Positions 18,732-26,429 of a stretch of 49,756 nucleotides of DNA are shown here, in pieces; position 1 is the first letter of the stretch, and each line of letters starts with the position of its first letter. The DNA is from Curtobacterium sp. MMLR14_010 (GTDB lineage Bacteria; Actinomycetota; Actinomycetes; Actinomycetales; Microbacteriaceae). The notes under the pieces were generated by a model. The model was not told the origin of the DNA, did no database searches, and saw only the letters and a program-made list of their open reading frames with translations. Both the position numbers and the translations under genes were made by a program. The stretch spans positions 9,179-58,934 of the forward strand of contig NZ_MJGV01000025.1 in NCBI RefSeq assembly GCF_001865015.1. The letters run 5' to 3'.

Positions 18732-18764
18732 TGGAGCAGTACCAGTGAAAGTCAAGGGAGCACC

Positions 18765-20072
18765 GTGGTTCAGATACATGCAGACCTCGTGGGCAGGGTC
18801 GCCCAGCAGGTCGAGGACCGGATGGGGTCCGACGTCGGCGCGGTGTTCGCGAACTGCTTCGCGAACACCCTGTCGACGACGATGACGGCCATGCCGGACG
18901 GAACGACCTTCATGGTCACCGGAGACATCCCGGCGATGTGGCTGCGTGACTCGACCGCGCAGCTCACGCCGTACCTGCACTTCGTCGCCGAGGACGAGGC
19001 GCTCGCCGACACCGTGGCGTCGGTGTCACGGCGGCAGCTCGAGTACGTCCTCGTCGACCCCTACGCCAACGCCTTCAACCGCACGCCCGATGGTGCCGGT
19101 CACGCTGACGACGACACGGCGATGGACCCGTGGGTCTGGGAGCGCAAGTACGAGATCGACTCGCTCTGCTACCCGATCCGCCTGGCGTTCGACCTCTGGG
19201 CGCGCACCGGGCGGACCGACCACCTCGACCGGTTCGCCGAGGTCGCTGCTGCGGCGATCGCGCTGTGGACCGTCGAGCAGGACCACGAGGCGGGCTCGCC
19301 GTACCGCTTCCAACGACCCGACCCGCTGCTGCCGAGTGACACGCTCGTCCGCCAGGGACGTGGTCCGCGCACCGTGCGGACCGGTCTGACCTGGAGCGCG
19401 TTCCGGCCGAGCGACGACGCGACGACCCTGGGCTTCAACGTCCCGGGGAACGCCTTCGCCGTGACCGAGCTGCGACACGTCGCCGAACTCGCCGCGGCGG
19501 TGCTCGACGACGAGGACCTGGCACGGCGGGCGACCGCCCTCGCCGACGAGATCGACAACGCCATCCGGACACACGGCGTGGTCCACCACCCCGACCACGG
19601 CGCGGTCCTGGCCTACGAGGTCGACGGCACCGGGGACGCCCTGCTCATGGACGACGCGAACGTCCCGAGCCTGCTGTCCCTGCCGGTCCTCGGGTGGTGC
19701 GACCCCGATGACCCGCTGTACCGGCGCACCCGCGCCGCCGTGCTCTCACCCACGAACCCGTACTGGTTCAGCGGGGCGGCCGGCAGCGGCATCGGCAGCC
19801 CGCACACCCCCGGGCGCAACGTCTGGCCGATCGCCCTCGCCGTCCAGGGGCTCACCGCCACCGACGCCGACGAACGTGACCGCGTCCTGCGCCAGCTGTG
19901 CGCGACCCACGCCGGGACGCAGCTCATGCACGAGTCCTTCGACGTCGACGACCCTGCCACCTACACCCGTCCCTGGTTCTCCTGGGCCAACGCGATGTTC
20001 TGCGAGTTCGTGCTCGACCTCGCCGGCCTGCGCACCGCCTCGGCGCCGGTACCCGATCGGAGCGCCCGATGA
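18765..20072 (+). CDS. GH125 exo-alpha-1,6-mannosidase
   Basis: Intracellular exo-acting alpha-1,6-mannosidase of family GH125 (435 aa), releasing mannose from imported oligosaccharides. Family landmarks are GDIPAMWLRDSTAQ (residues 53-66), the PYRFQRPDPLL region, GLTWSAFRPSDDATTLGFNVP, LLMDDANVPSLLSLP (near 296) and PHTPGRNVWPIALAVQGLT. There is no signal peptide. GTG at 18765 has AAGGGAG four bases upstream. The stop overlaps the first permease in an ATGA unit, making it the first gene of a tightly coupled five-gene operon. Confidence 0.88.
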   Translation: MVQIHADLVGRVAQQVEDRMGSDVGAVFANCFANTLSTTMTAMPDGTTFMVTGDIPAMWLRDSTAQLTPYLHFVAEDEALADTVASVSRRQLEYVLVDPYANAFNRTPDGAGHADDDTAMDPWVWERKYEIDSLCYPIRLAFDLWARTGRTDHLDRFAEVAAAAIALWTVEQDHEAGSPYRFQRPDPLLPSDTLVRQGRGPRTVRTGLTWSAFRPSDDATTLGFNVPGNAFAVTELRHVAELAAAVLDDEDLARRATALADEIDNAIRTHGVVHHPDHGAVLAYEVDGTGDALLMDDANVPSLLSLPVLGWCDPDDPLYRRTRAAVLSPTNPYWFSGAAGSGIGSPHTPGRNVWPIALAVQGLTATDADERDRVLRQLCATHAGTQLMHESFDVDDPATYTRPWFSWANAMFCEFVLDLAGLRTASAPVPDRSAR

Positions 20073-21052
20073 GCGTCGTCACGACCCCCGAGGAGCAGGC
20101 CGTCGTCGCGGGCGAAGCCGATGACGCCCTCGACGTCGCGTCCCCGAAGCGCCCGCGGGCCGAACGGGGGAGCGGCGTCAGCGCGACGCGCAGGCACCAG
20201 ACCCGGGCGGCCTGGGTGTTCCTCGCGCTGCCGGGTCTCCTGTTCCTGCTGTTCACGGCGCTCCCGGTCGTCATCGCCGCCGTCGTGAGCCTGAGCGACT
20301 ACGCCGTCATCGGGCCGCTCACCTGGACCGGGTTCGACAACTACGTCCGCATCGCCTCCGACCCGTTCTTCTGGATCGCGCTCCGCAACACGGTGCTCTA
20401 CACGGTTCTGTACGTGCCGCTCGGTCTCGTCATCGCGATGGCCACCGCGCTGCTGCTCAACCGCAGCGCCCGCAGTGCGCGTGTCTTCCGCACGCTGTTC
20501 TACATCCCGGTCGTCTCGTCCACCGTGGCGACCGCGACGATCTGGTACTGGGTGCTCAACCCGCAGCACGGTCTGCTGAACGAGGCGCTGAGCTGGTTCG
20601 GCATCAACGGACCAGCCTGGCTCTACGACTCACACTGGGCGATGTCCGCGATCGTCATGATGAGCGTGTGGGCCGGCTTCGGCGGCAACATGATGATCTT
20701 CCTCGGCGGGCTGCAGGGCGTCTCGCCGGACCTCCGCGAAGCAGCACGCCTCGACGGCGCGAACGCCTGGCAGGTCTTCCGGTACGTGGTCGTGCCGAGC
20801 ATCCGACGCACCACCTTCCTCGTCTCGACACTGCTCATCATCAACGCGTTCCAGGTCTTCGACCAGGCGTACGTGCTCACCAAGGGCGGGCCGGGCAACT
20901 CCACCGTCACGATCGTCTACTACATCTACGACCGCGGGTTCGGGTCGCTGCAGATGGGCTACGCGTCCGCGCTCTCGTTCATCCTGTTCGTGATCATCCT
21001 CGCGTTCTCCCTCGTCAACGCCCGCCTCACGAACCGGGACACCGAACGATGA
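20069..21052 (+). CDS. Sugar ABC transporter permease, mannan locus
   Basis: Six-helix permease (327 aa) of the MalF type, with the EAA motif LREAARLDGANAWQVFRY and VLTKGGPGNSTVTIVYYIY near the end. ATG at 20069 overlaps the GH125 stop by four bases. The charged 40-residue N-terminus is cytosolic. It should pair with the next permease to import the manno-oligosaccharides delivered by the lipoprotein at 22050-23306. Confidence 0.9.
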   Translation: MSVVTTPEEQAVVAGEADDALDVASPKRPRAERGSGVSATRRHQTRAAWVFLALPGLLFLLFTALPVVIAAVVSLSDYAVIGPLTWTGFDNYVRIASDPFFWIALRNTVLYTVLYVPLGLVIAMATALLLNRSARSARVFRTLFYIPVVSSTVATATIWYWVLNPQHGLLNEALSWFGINGPAWLYDSHWAMSAIVMMSVWAGFGGNMMIFLGGLQGVSPDLREAARLDGANAWQVFRYVVVPSIRRTTFLVSTLLIINAFQVFDQAYVLTKGGPGNSTVTIVYYIYDRGFGSLQMGYASALSFILFVIILAFSLVNARLTNRDTER

Positions 21053-21987
21053 CCGCGACCGCCACCCGTTCCACGCCCGGCGTGCTCACCGAGCGCGACC
21101 GACAGCACCTGCGGCGCCGCGCGGCTGCCGTCCGGCGCACGAAGACGATCGCCTGGTGGGTGGGCGTCTGTCTCGTGAGCATCGTCACGGTCGCGCCGCT
21201 CGTCTGGACCCTGGCGACCTCGCTCAAGCCCGCCGGTGAGATCCTCGCGAGTTCGCTGTCGCTGGTCCCGGAGAACCCGACGATCGACAACTACGTACAG
21301 GCCGTGACGACCGTCCCGTACGGTCGCTACTTCGTCAACTCGCTCGTCCTCGGGGTCGGTGGCGCCGTGGCGAACCTGTTCTTCGGGTCCCTCGCCGGGT
21401 ACGCGCTCGCCAAGCTCCGGTTCGCGGGGCGTCAGGCCGTGTTCGTCACGTTCCTGTCGTCGCTCATGGTGCCGAGCATCGTGACGATGATCCCGACGTT
21501 CCTCATCCTCCGACACTTCCCGTTGCTCGGCGGGAACGACGTCGGCGGCAACGGCGGCCTCGGGCTCATCAACACCTACTGGGCCGTCATCGTCCCCGGC
21601 GCGGCCGGCGCGTTCGCCGTGTTCTTCATGAAGCAGTTCTTCGAGTCGCTGCCCGACGAACTCGGCGAAGCCGCCCGCATCGACGGCGCGGGGGAGTTCC
21701 GCATCTTCGCCGTCATCTACTTCCCGCTCACGAAGGCCGGGCTCGCCGTGCTCGGCCTGCTCAGCTTCCAGGCCGGCTGGAACAACTTCCTCTGGCCGCT
21801 CATCGTCCTCAACGACCCGAAGATGATGACCGTCCTGGTCGGGCTCGCGGGGTTCGTCAACAACTACACGACGAACTACGGCCCGCTCATGGCCGGGACG
21901 GTGATCACGATGCTCCCCGTCCTGGTCGTGTTCATCCTCGCCCAGCGCTGGATCATCGAGGGCATCGCGCACGCCGGCACCAAGTAG
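21049..21987 (+). CDS. Sugar ABC transporter permease, mannan locus
   Basis: MalG-type permease (312 aa), with the EAA motif LGEAARIDGAGEFRIFAVI and C-terminal LAQRWIIEGIAHAGTK. ATG at 21049 overlaps the preceding stop (ATGA). It forms the second half of the membrane channel. As in the other importer, no nucleotide-binding subunit is encoded beside it. Confidence 0.9.
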   Translation: MTATATRSTPGVLTERDRQHLRRRAAAVRRTKTIAWWVGVCLVSIVTVAPLVWTLATSLKPAGEILASSLSLVPENPTIDNYVQAVTTVPYGRYFVNSLVLGVGGAVANLFFGSLAGYALAKLRFAGRQAVFVTFLSSLMVPSIVTMIPTFLILRHFPLLGGNDVGGNGGLGLINTYWAVIVPGAAGAFAVFFMKQFFESLPDELGEAARIDGAGEFRIFAVIYFPLTKAGLAVLGLLSFQAGWNNFLWPLIVLNDPKMMTVLVGLAGFVNNYTTNYGPLMAGTVITMLPVLVVFILAQRWIIEGIAHAGTK

Positions 21988-22049
21988 CTCATCCCGTCCA
22001 CCCCGGGGTGCCGGTCTGTCGGCCCCCGCACAGCAGAAAGCACACGACA

Positions 22050-23306
22050 ATGACGTCACGTCGTCTCCTCGGCGCAGCCGCCGCGCTCGCCGCAGCCGCG
22101 CTCGTCCTCACGGGCTGTTCCTCCGGGTCGTCCGGCGCCACCGGCGCCGACGGCCGCCAGGAGGTCACCATGTGGGGCTCCTGGTCCGGTGACCAGGTCG
22201 ACCAGATCAACACCATGACCAGCGCCTTCAACAAGGCGCAGACGAAGTACACGGTCAAGTACGTCCCGCAGGAACTCGTCGAGCAGAAGCTGCTCACGGC
22301 GATCGCCGGCGGGAAGGTGCCGGACCTCGTGCTCTGGGACCGCTACCAGACCTCGCTCTACGCGCCGAAGGGGGCCCTGCAGTCCATCGACGACCGGGTC
22401 GAGGAGGACGACGTCGACACGAAGGACTTCTACCCGCAGGCCCTGTCCGAGATGCGGTACGACGGCAAGCTCTACGGTCTGCCGCTGCTCGTCGACAACC
22501 GGTCGCTCGTCTACAACGAGGACCTGTTCGCGAAGGCCGGGTTGCAGCCGCCGACGACGTGGGACGAACTGAAGACCGACGCGAAGCAGCTGACCGTCAG
22601 CACGGGCGGCAAGCTGCAGCAGTCCGGGTTCATGCTGAACGACCCGGGTCTGTTCTCGATGTGGCTCCAGCAGGCCGGTGGTCGGCTCCTGACGAAGGAC
22701 GGCACGAAGACCGCCTTCGACAGCCCCGAGGGCATCGAGGTGCTCGACTTCTGGAAGAGCCTGATGGACGACGGCGTCTACACGAACGGCTTCGGCGACA
22801 CCAACGACGTCTTCGCGGCCGGCCAGGCGGCGATGAAGTACGACGGACCGTGGGACGTGCCCAACCTCGAGAAGGCAGACGGCCTGAAGTGGGGCGTGAC
22901 GGAACCGGTCGCCGGACCCAGCGGAGCCAAGGGCGCCGTGATGGGCGGCTTCGGCCTCGCGATCCCGACCGGCGCGCAGCAGGCGGACGGTGCCTGGGCA
23001 TTCGAGAAGTGGTGGGCGACCAAGGCCGAGAACGGCGTGGACTTCGCGAAGGTCTCCGGGTGGATCCCGGCCAACCGCTCCTCGGCCAACGACCCGTTCT
23101 TCACCGACGACCCGCGGTACGCCGGCTTCGTGAAGACGCTCGACTACGCGTCCGTCCGCCCGGACGTGCCCGGGTACAGCGACGTCGAGGGCAAGGCCCT
23201 CACCCCGGCGCTCGAGAAGTTCATGTCCGGCCAGCTGACCGCGGAGCAGGCACTCGCGCAGGCAGCGAAGCAGGGCGACCGCATCCTCCAGGAGAACCGG
23301 AAGTGA
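22050..23306 (+). CDS. Sugar ABC transporter substrate-binding lipoprotein, mannan locus
   Basis: Family 1 solute-binding lipoprotein (418 aa). The signal peptide ends in LTGC (Cys22). The body reads VTMWGSWSGDQVDQINTM, LYGLPLLVDNRSLVYNEDLF and KYDGPWDVPNLEKADGLKWG, as in oligosaccharide-binding proteins. ATG at 22050 has only a weak AGAAAG upstream; in-frame codons before it do not look like a signal peptide. Placement between the permeases and a GH76 gene points to alpha-1,6-manno-oligosaccharides as ligands (inference). Confidence 0.86.
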   Translation: MTSRRLLGAAAALAAAALVLTGCSSGSSGATGADGRQEVTMWGSWSGDQVDQINTMTSAFNKAQTKYTVKYVPQELVEQKLLTAIAGGKVPDLVLWDRYQTSLYAPKGALQSIDDRVEEDDVDTKDFYPQALSEMRYDGKLYGLPLLVDNRSLVYNEDLFAKAGLQPPTTWDELKTDAKQLTVSTGGKLQQSGFMLNDPGLFSMWLQQAGGRLLTKDGTKTAFDSPEGIEVLDFWKSLMDDGVYTNGFGDTNDVFAAGQAAMKYDGPWDVPNLEKADGLKWGVTEPVAGPSGAKGAVMGGFGLAIPTGAQQADGAWAFEKWWATKAENGVDFAKVSGWIPANRSSANDPFFTDDPRYAGFVKTLDYASVRPDVPGYSDVEGKALTPALEKFMSGQLTAEQALAQAAKQGDRILQENRK

Positions 23307-24358
23307 CCGGCACCATGACCGGCGTCTGGGCAGACCGTGCCGACCGCATGCAGGACAGCATCGAGCAGCTCTACGGAGCGCCGTGGCCGCAGTACCTCCA
23401 CAATGCCTGGCCGGTGGAGGACGCCGACGACGGCACGTTCAACTACTGGTGGTTGGCCCACCTCCTCGACGTCCGACTCGACGCCCACGAGCGCAGCGGC
23501 GACCCGATCCGGCTCGACCAGGCCAGGACGGTGCACCGGAACATCGTCGAGCGGAACGGTGGCTCGCTGTTCAACGACTACTTCGACGACATGCTCTGGT
23601 TCGCCCTCGCGACCCTGCGACTGCACGGTGCGACCGGGGAGCCCAGGTACCTCGATGACGCCGTCGCGCTGTTCGACCACGTCGTCGAGCACGGGTGGAA
23701 CGACCACGGCGGGACGAGCCTGGCCTGGCGGAAGCAGCAGCTCGCGTACAAGAACACCCCGGCGAACGGACCCCTCGTGATCCTGGGCGCACGGCTGCAC
23801 CGCGTGACCGGGGACGACCGGTTCCTGCGGTTCGCGGAGACGGCGTTCGACTGGCTCACCGGGCACCTGGTCGACGATGCCGACGGGTTCGTCGAGGACG
23901 GCGTCAACCGCGAGGGGGACGGCCGCGTCGACACGCAGTGGCGGTTCACGTACAACCAGGGGCTCTACGTCGGTGCTGCCGTCGAGCTCGGCGACCGCCG
24001 ACCGGACAGCGACCTGCTCGCGGTCGCGGTCCGGACCGCCCGCACCGCCGTCGCCGAGCTGTCCGACGGGGTCGTCTTCCGCCAGGAGGGCGACGGTGGC
24101 GACGAAGGGCTGTTCAAGGGCGTGTACTACCGGTACCTCGGACTCCTCCTGGAGCGGCTGCCGGACGGGGACGCCGACGGCGTCGCCCTGACGGCGTTCG
24201 TCCGTGCCAGCACCGACGCGCTCTGGGGGGCGTTCCCGGAGGAGCTCGACCGGCCGGCCGCGAACGACTGGAGCGAGCCTCCCGTCGGTGCGGTGCCGTA
24301 CTCGACCCAGCTCAGCGCCGTGATGGCGACCGAGCTGCGCGCGCGGCTCGACCGGTAG
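23303..24358 (+). CDS. Intracellular GH76 family glycosidase
   Basis: Second GH76 enzyme (351 aa), lacking a signal peptide and binding module and therefore cytosolic. The catalytic Asp pair is in FNDYFDDMLWFAL (D95-D96) and the GH76 motif is FTYNQGLYVGAAVEL. GTG at 23303, within a GTGA overlap and eight bases after AGGAG, is preferred over ATG 23315. It probably shortens imported alpha-1,6-mannosides before GH125 removes mannose. Its 3' end overlaps the convergent regulator gene by 47 bases. Confidence 0.84.
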   Translation: MTGTMTGVWADRADRMQDSIEQLYGAPWPQYLHNAWPVEDADDGTFNYWWLAHLLDVRLDAHERSGDPIRLDQARTVHRNIVERNGGSLFNDYFDDMLWFALATLRLHGATGEPRYLDDAVALFDHVVEHGWNDHGGTSLAWRKQQLAYKNTPANGPLVILGARLHRVTGDDRFLRFAETAFDWLTGHLVDDADGFVEDGVNREGDGRVDTQWRFTYNQGLYVGAAVELGDRRPDSDLLAVAVRTARTAVAELSDGVVFRQEGDGGDEGLFKGVYYRYLGLLLERLPDGDADGVALTAFVRASTDALWGAFPEELDRPAANDWSEPPVGAVPYSTQLSAVMATELRARLDR

Positions 24359-25439
24359 GCGGGGGCGCGGTCGACAGGCCGTCCACCAGCTGCGCAGGCA
24401 CGAGGATCTTCCGGGAGTCGCTCTCGCCTCGTGCCTGTCGCAGCACCTGGGCCACGGCCTGCCGTCCGACCCCCGGCTGGTCCTGGGCGATGTGCGTGAA
24501 GCGGAAGAGCCGACGGTCGAACGTGGCGTCGGGATGGTCGAAGCAGACGATCGAGACGTCGTCCGGCACCCGCTTGCCGACCTGCTCCAGTGCGTCCCGC
24601 AGGAGCAGCGCGATGTTGTACTCACCGGCGACGAACGCCGTCGCCTCCGGGTGCGCCTCGACGAACGCGACCAGGCGGGCGACGTCGTGCTCGGGCCGGT
24701 CGGTGGCACCAGGGAGGGTCGACTCGACGTCGTGGAACGCGAGCCGGTCGTCGAGCGCCTTGTCCTTGCGGGCGTGCGCGCCGACCCAGCCACGTCGCCG
24801 GTCGTCGTTCGACGTCACGCGGCTGTCCGAGGTCACGAGTGCGACCGTGCGGTGTCCGAGGTCGAACAGGTACTCGGTCGCCGCTGCGCCTGCCGCGATG
24901 TTGTCCGTCGAGATGTCCGTCACCGGGATGCCCTCGTAGCGCCGGTCGAGGATCACCACGGGGAACCCCGTCGGCAGCAGCTCGAGCACGGCCGGTGGGA
25001 TGAACTCGGAGCTGCTCGGCAGGACGACCAGGCCGTGCACGCGGCGCGCGAGCGCACGGATGGCGGAGTCCTCGGTGTCGTGGTCGCCGTGCGTGCGCTT
25101 GACGATGACGTCGGTCTCGGTGCCGGCCTCGTCGAGCATGCCCTCGAGCACCCGTGTCCCGAACGTGTCGTCGAAGTTGGTCAGGACGACGCCGATCTCC
25201 GTGTGCGCGGTCGGCTGCTGCCGCGTGGTCGGTTCGGCGCTGACGACCGTCGTGCCGACACGCGGGCGGCGCGCGACGTACCCGGCTTCGCGGAGCATGT
25301 CGAGGGCGCGGCGGAGGGTGATCGCGCTGACGTCGTAGTGCGCGAGCAGCTCGGCCTCCGACGGCAGTCGCTGGCCGACGGGGAACTCGCCGGCCCTGAT
25401 GCGGGACCGGAGGTCCTCGAACGTGGTCTGGTACAGCAT
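24312..25439 (-). CDS. GntR/LacI hybrid transcriptional regulator (AraR-like architecture)
   Basis: Regulator (375 aa) combining an N-terminal GntR winged helix (LRSRIRAGEFPVGQRLPSEA, residues about 9-28) with a LacI-type sugar-sensing domain (EIGVVLTNFDDTFGTRVLEG, ISTDNIAAGAAATEYLFDLG, VCFDHPDATFDRRLFRFTHI). Arabinose repressors of the AraR type have the same build. Position at the end of the mannan locus suggests it senses a manno-oligosaccharide and represses both divergent promoters. ATG at 25439 is preceded by an inverted repeat at 25449-25466, a plausible autoregulatory site. The last 47 bases overlap the convergent GH76 gene. Confidence 0.85.
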   Translation of the reverse strand: MLYQTTFEDLRSRIRAGEFPVGQRLPSEAELLAHYDVSAITLRRALDMLREAGYVARRPRVGTTVVSAEPTTRQQPTAHTEIGVVLTNFDDTFGTRVLEGMLDEAGTETDVIVKRTHGDHDTEDSAIRALARRVHGLVVLPSSSEFIPPAVLELLPTGFPVVILDRRYEGIPVTDISTDNIAAGAAATEYLFDLGHRTVALVTSDSRVTSNDDRRRGWVGAHARKDKALDDRLAFHDVESTLPGATDRPEHDVARLVAFVEAHPEATAFVAGEYNIALLLRDALEQVGKRVPDDVSIVCFDHPDATFDRRLFRFTHIAQDQPGVGRQAVAQVLRQARGESDSRKILVPAQLVDGLSTAPPPTGRAARAARSPSRR

Positions 25440-25448
25440 CGCCCGCTC

Positions 25449-25466
25449 CTCAATCCGTACATTGAG
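25449..25466. promoter_or_regulatory. Inverted repeat CTCAAT-N6-ATTGAG before the regulator gene
   Basis: Perfect 6-bp arms separated by ccgtac, ten bases upstream of the regulator start, where it would also overlap the ribosome-binding region. It is a candidate autoregulatory operator. Confidence 0.5.
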
Positions 25467-25493
25467 AATACGGCAAGAGCAGAAGCGCGTCGA

Positions 25494-26429
25494 TCAGACG
25501 GCGACGCTGACGCTCCGCACCACGAAGCGCGGCACCTCCACGGCGAGCGTCGCGCGGCAGGTCGTGTACGTCGCGGCGGTCTGCACCCGTTCCAGCTCGA
25601 CCCGGACACGGTGTCCCTCGGCGTCGAGGTCGACGGACCAGTCGGTGCCGTCCATCGTCGGCTCGGACACCGACACCGGCCGGAAGGCGTCGATCCGGTC
25701 GTCCCCGGTCTCGGCGACGGCAGCCGCGATCGCCGCCTGTTCGACGTGCGTGTGCGTCGAGCGGCCACGGAACCCGAGGGGTGCGATGCGTCCGCGGAGG
25801 TACTGCTCGGCGATGACGACGGGGTCGTGCTCGTCGACGCGGCCGTGGTTCAGCCCGTGTGGGAACACCATCGTCGTCGCCGCGAACCGGTCGCCACCGA
25901 GGTGGGAGCACTCCCACGTCTCGTCCGGGTAGGCGACGGCGAGCCGTTCCACGACCGAACGCCCGCGGACCGCGCAGCACTCGTCGTGGCGACCGTGGGC
26001 GCACACGGCGAACACCGGTCGGTCGGACAGGACGCCCGTGCTGCCGTCGAGGGGGAGCGTCAGGAGCTCCTCTGGCCCCTCGGCCTCGCCCCAGCGCACC
26101 GTGGGCTGTTGCGCGTCGGCGTCGACCACTGCCCACCGCCAGCGTCCGGCCCCGCGGAGTCGGCCGGTCCGGCGGATCGCGAGGATGCGCATCCCGGCAC
26201 GCTGGGCGCGACGCGCGAGGGCGGTCCCGATCTCGGGCGGCAGGGCCGGCGACTGCGTCCAGACGTCCCAGCCCCAGGCGCTCGCGACCTCGACGAGCAG
26301 CCAGCGTCGTCCAGGGGAGGCGGTGGCGACGAGGTCCTCGTCGCTCGCCCGGGACCGCACGCTGCACGCCGGACCGCCCCGGGAGCGGGGCGGCCCGAGC
26401 GCAGGGCCCGTTCGGCGCCACTCGGTCAC
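25494..26429 (-). CDS. Suc/Fer-like (Apd1/Aim32-type) thioredoxin-fold [2Fe-2S] protein
   Basis: Protein (311 aa) of the sucrase/ferredoxin-like family. The cluster-binding motifs are visible: FAVCAHGRHDECCAVRG gives CX8C (C143-C152) and FPHGLNHGRV gives HX3H (H191-H195), the pattern of the bis-histidine [2Fe-2S] proteins Apd1/Aim32. CSHLGGDRFAA lies between them. It is expected to be a cytosolic electron carrier or redox protein. GTG at 26429 overlaps the oxygenase stop in a GTGA unit, so it is coupled to the JmjC gene and likely works with it. The family function in bacteria is poorly known. Confidence 0.82.
   Translation of the reverse strand: MTEWRRTGPALGPPRSRGGPACSVRSRASDEDLVATASPGRRWLLVEVASAWGWDVWTQSPALPPEIGTALARRAQRAGMRILAIRRTGRLRGAGRWRWAVVDADAQQPTVRWGEAEGPEELLTLPLDGSTGVLSDRPVFAVCAHGRHDECCAVRGRSVVERLAVAYPDETWECSHLGGDRFAATTMVFPHGLNHGRVDEHDPVVIAEQYLRGRIAPLGFRGRSTHTHVEQAAIAAAVAETGDDRIDAFRPVSVSEPTMDGTDWSVDLDAEGHRVRVELERVQTAATYTTCRATLAVEVPRFVVRSVSVAV

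Noticed and set aside
21988..22049. Terminator at caccccggggtg between permease and lipoprotein
   Set aside because: The 12-bp palindrome has no loop, so the usable stem is about four pairs. It could equally be a chance GC palindrome.
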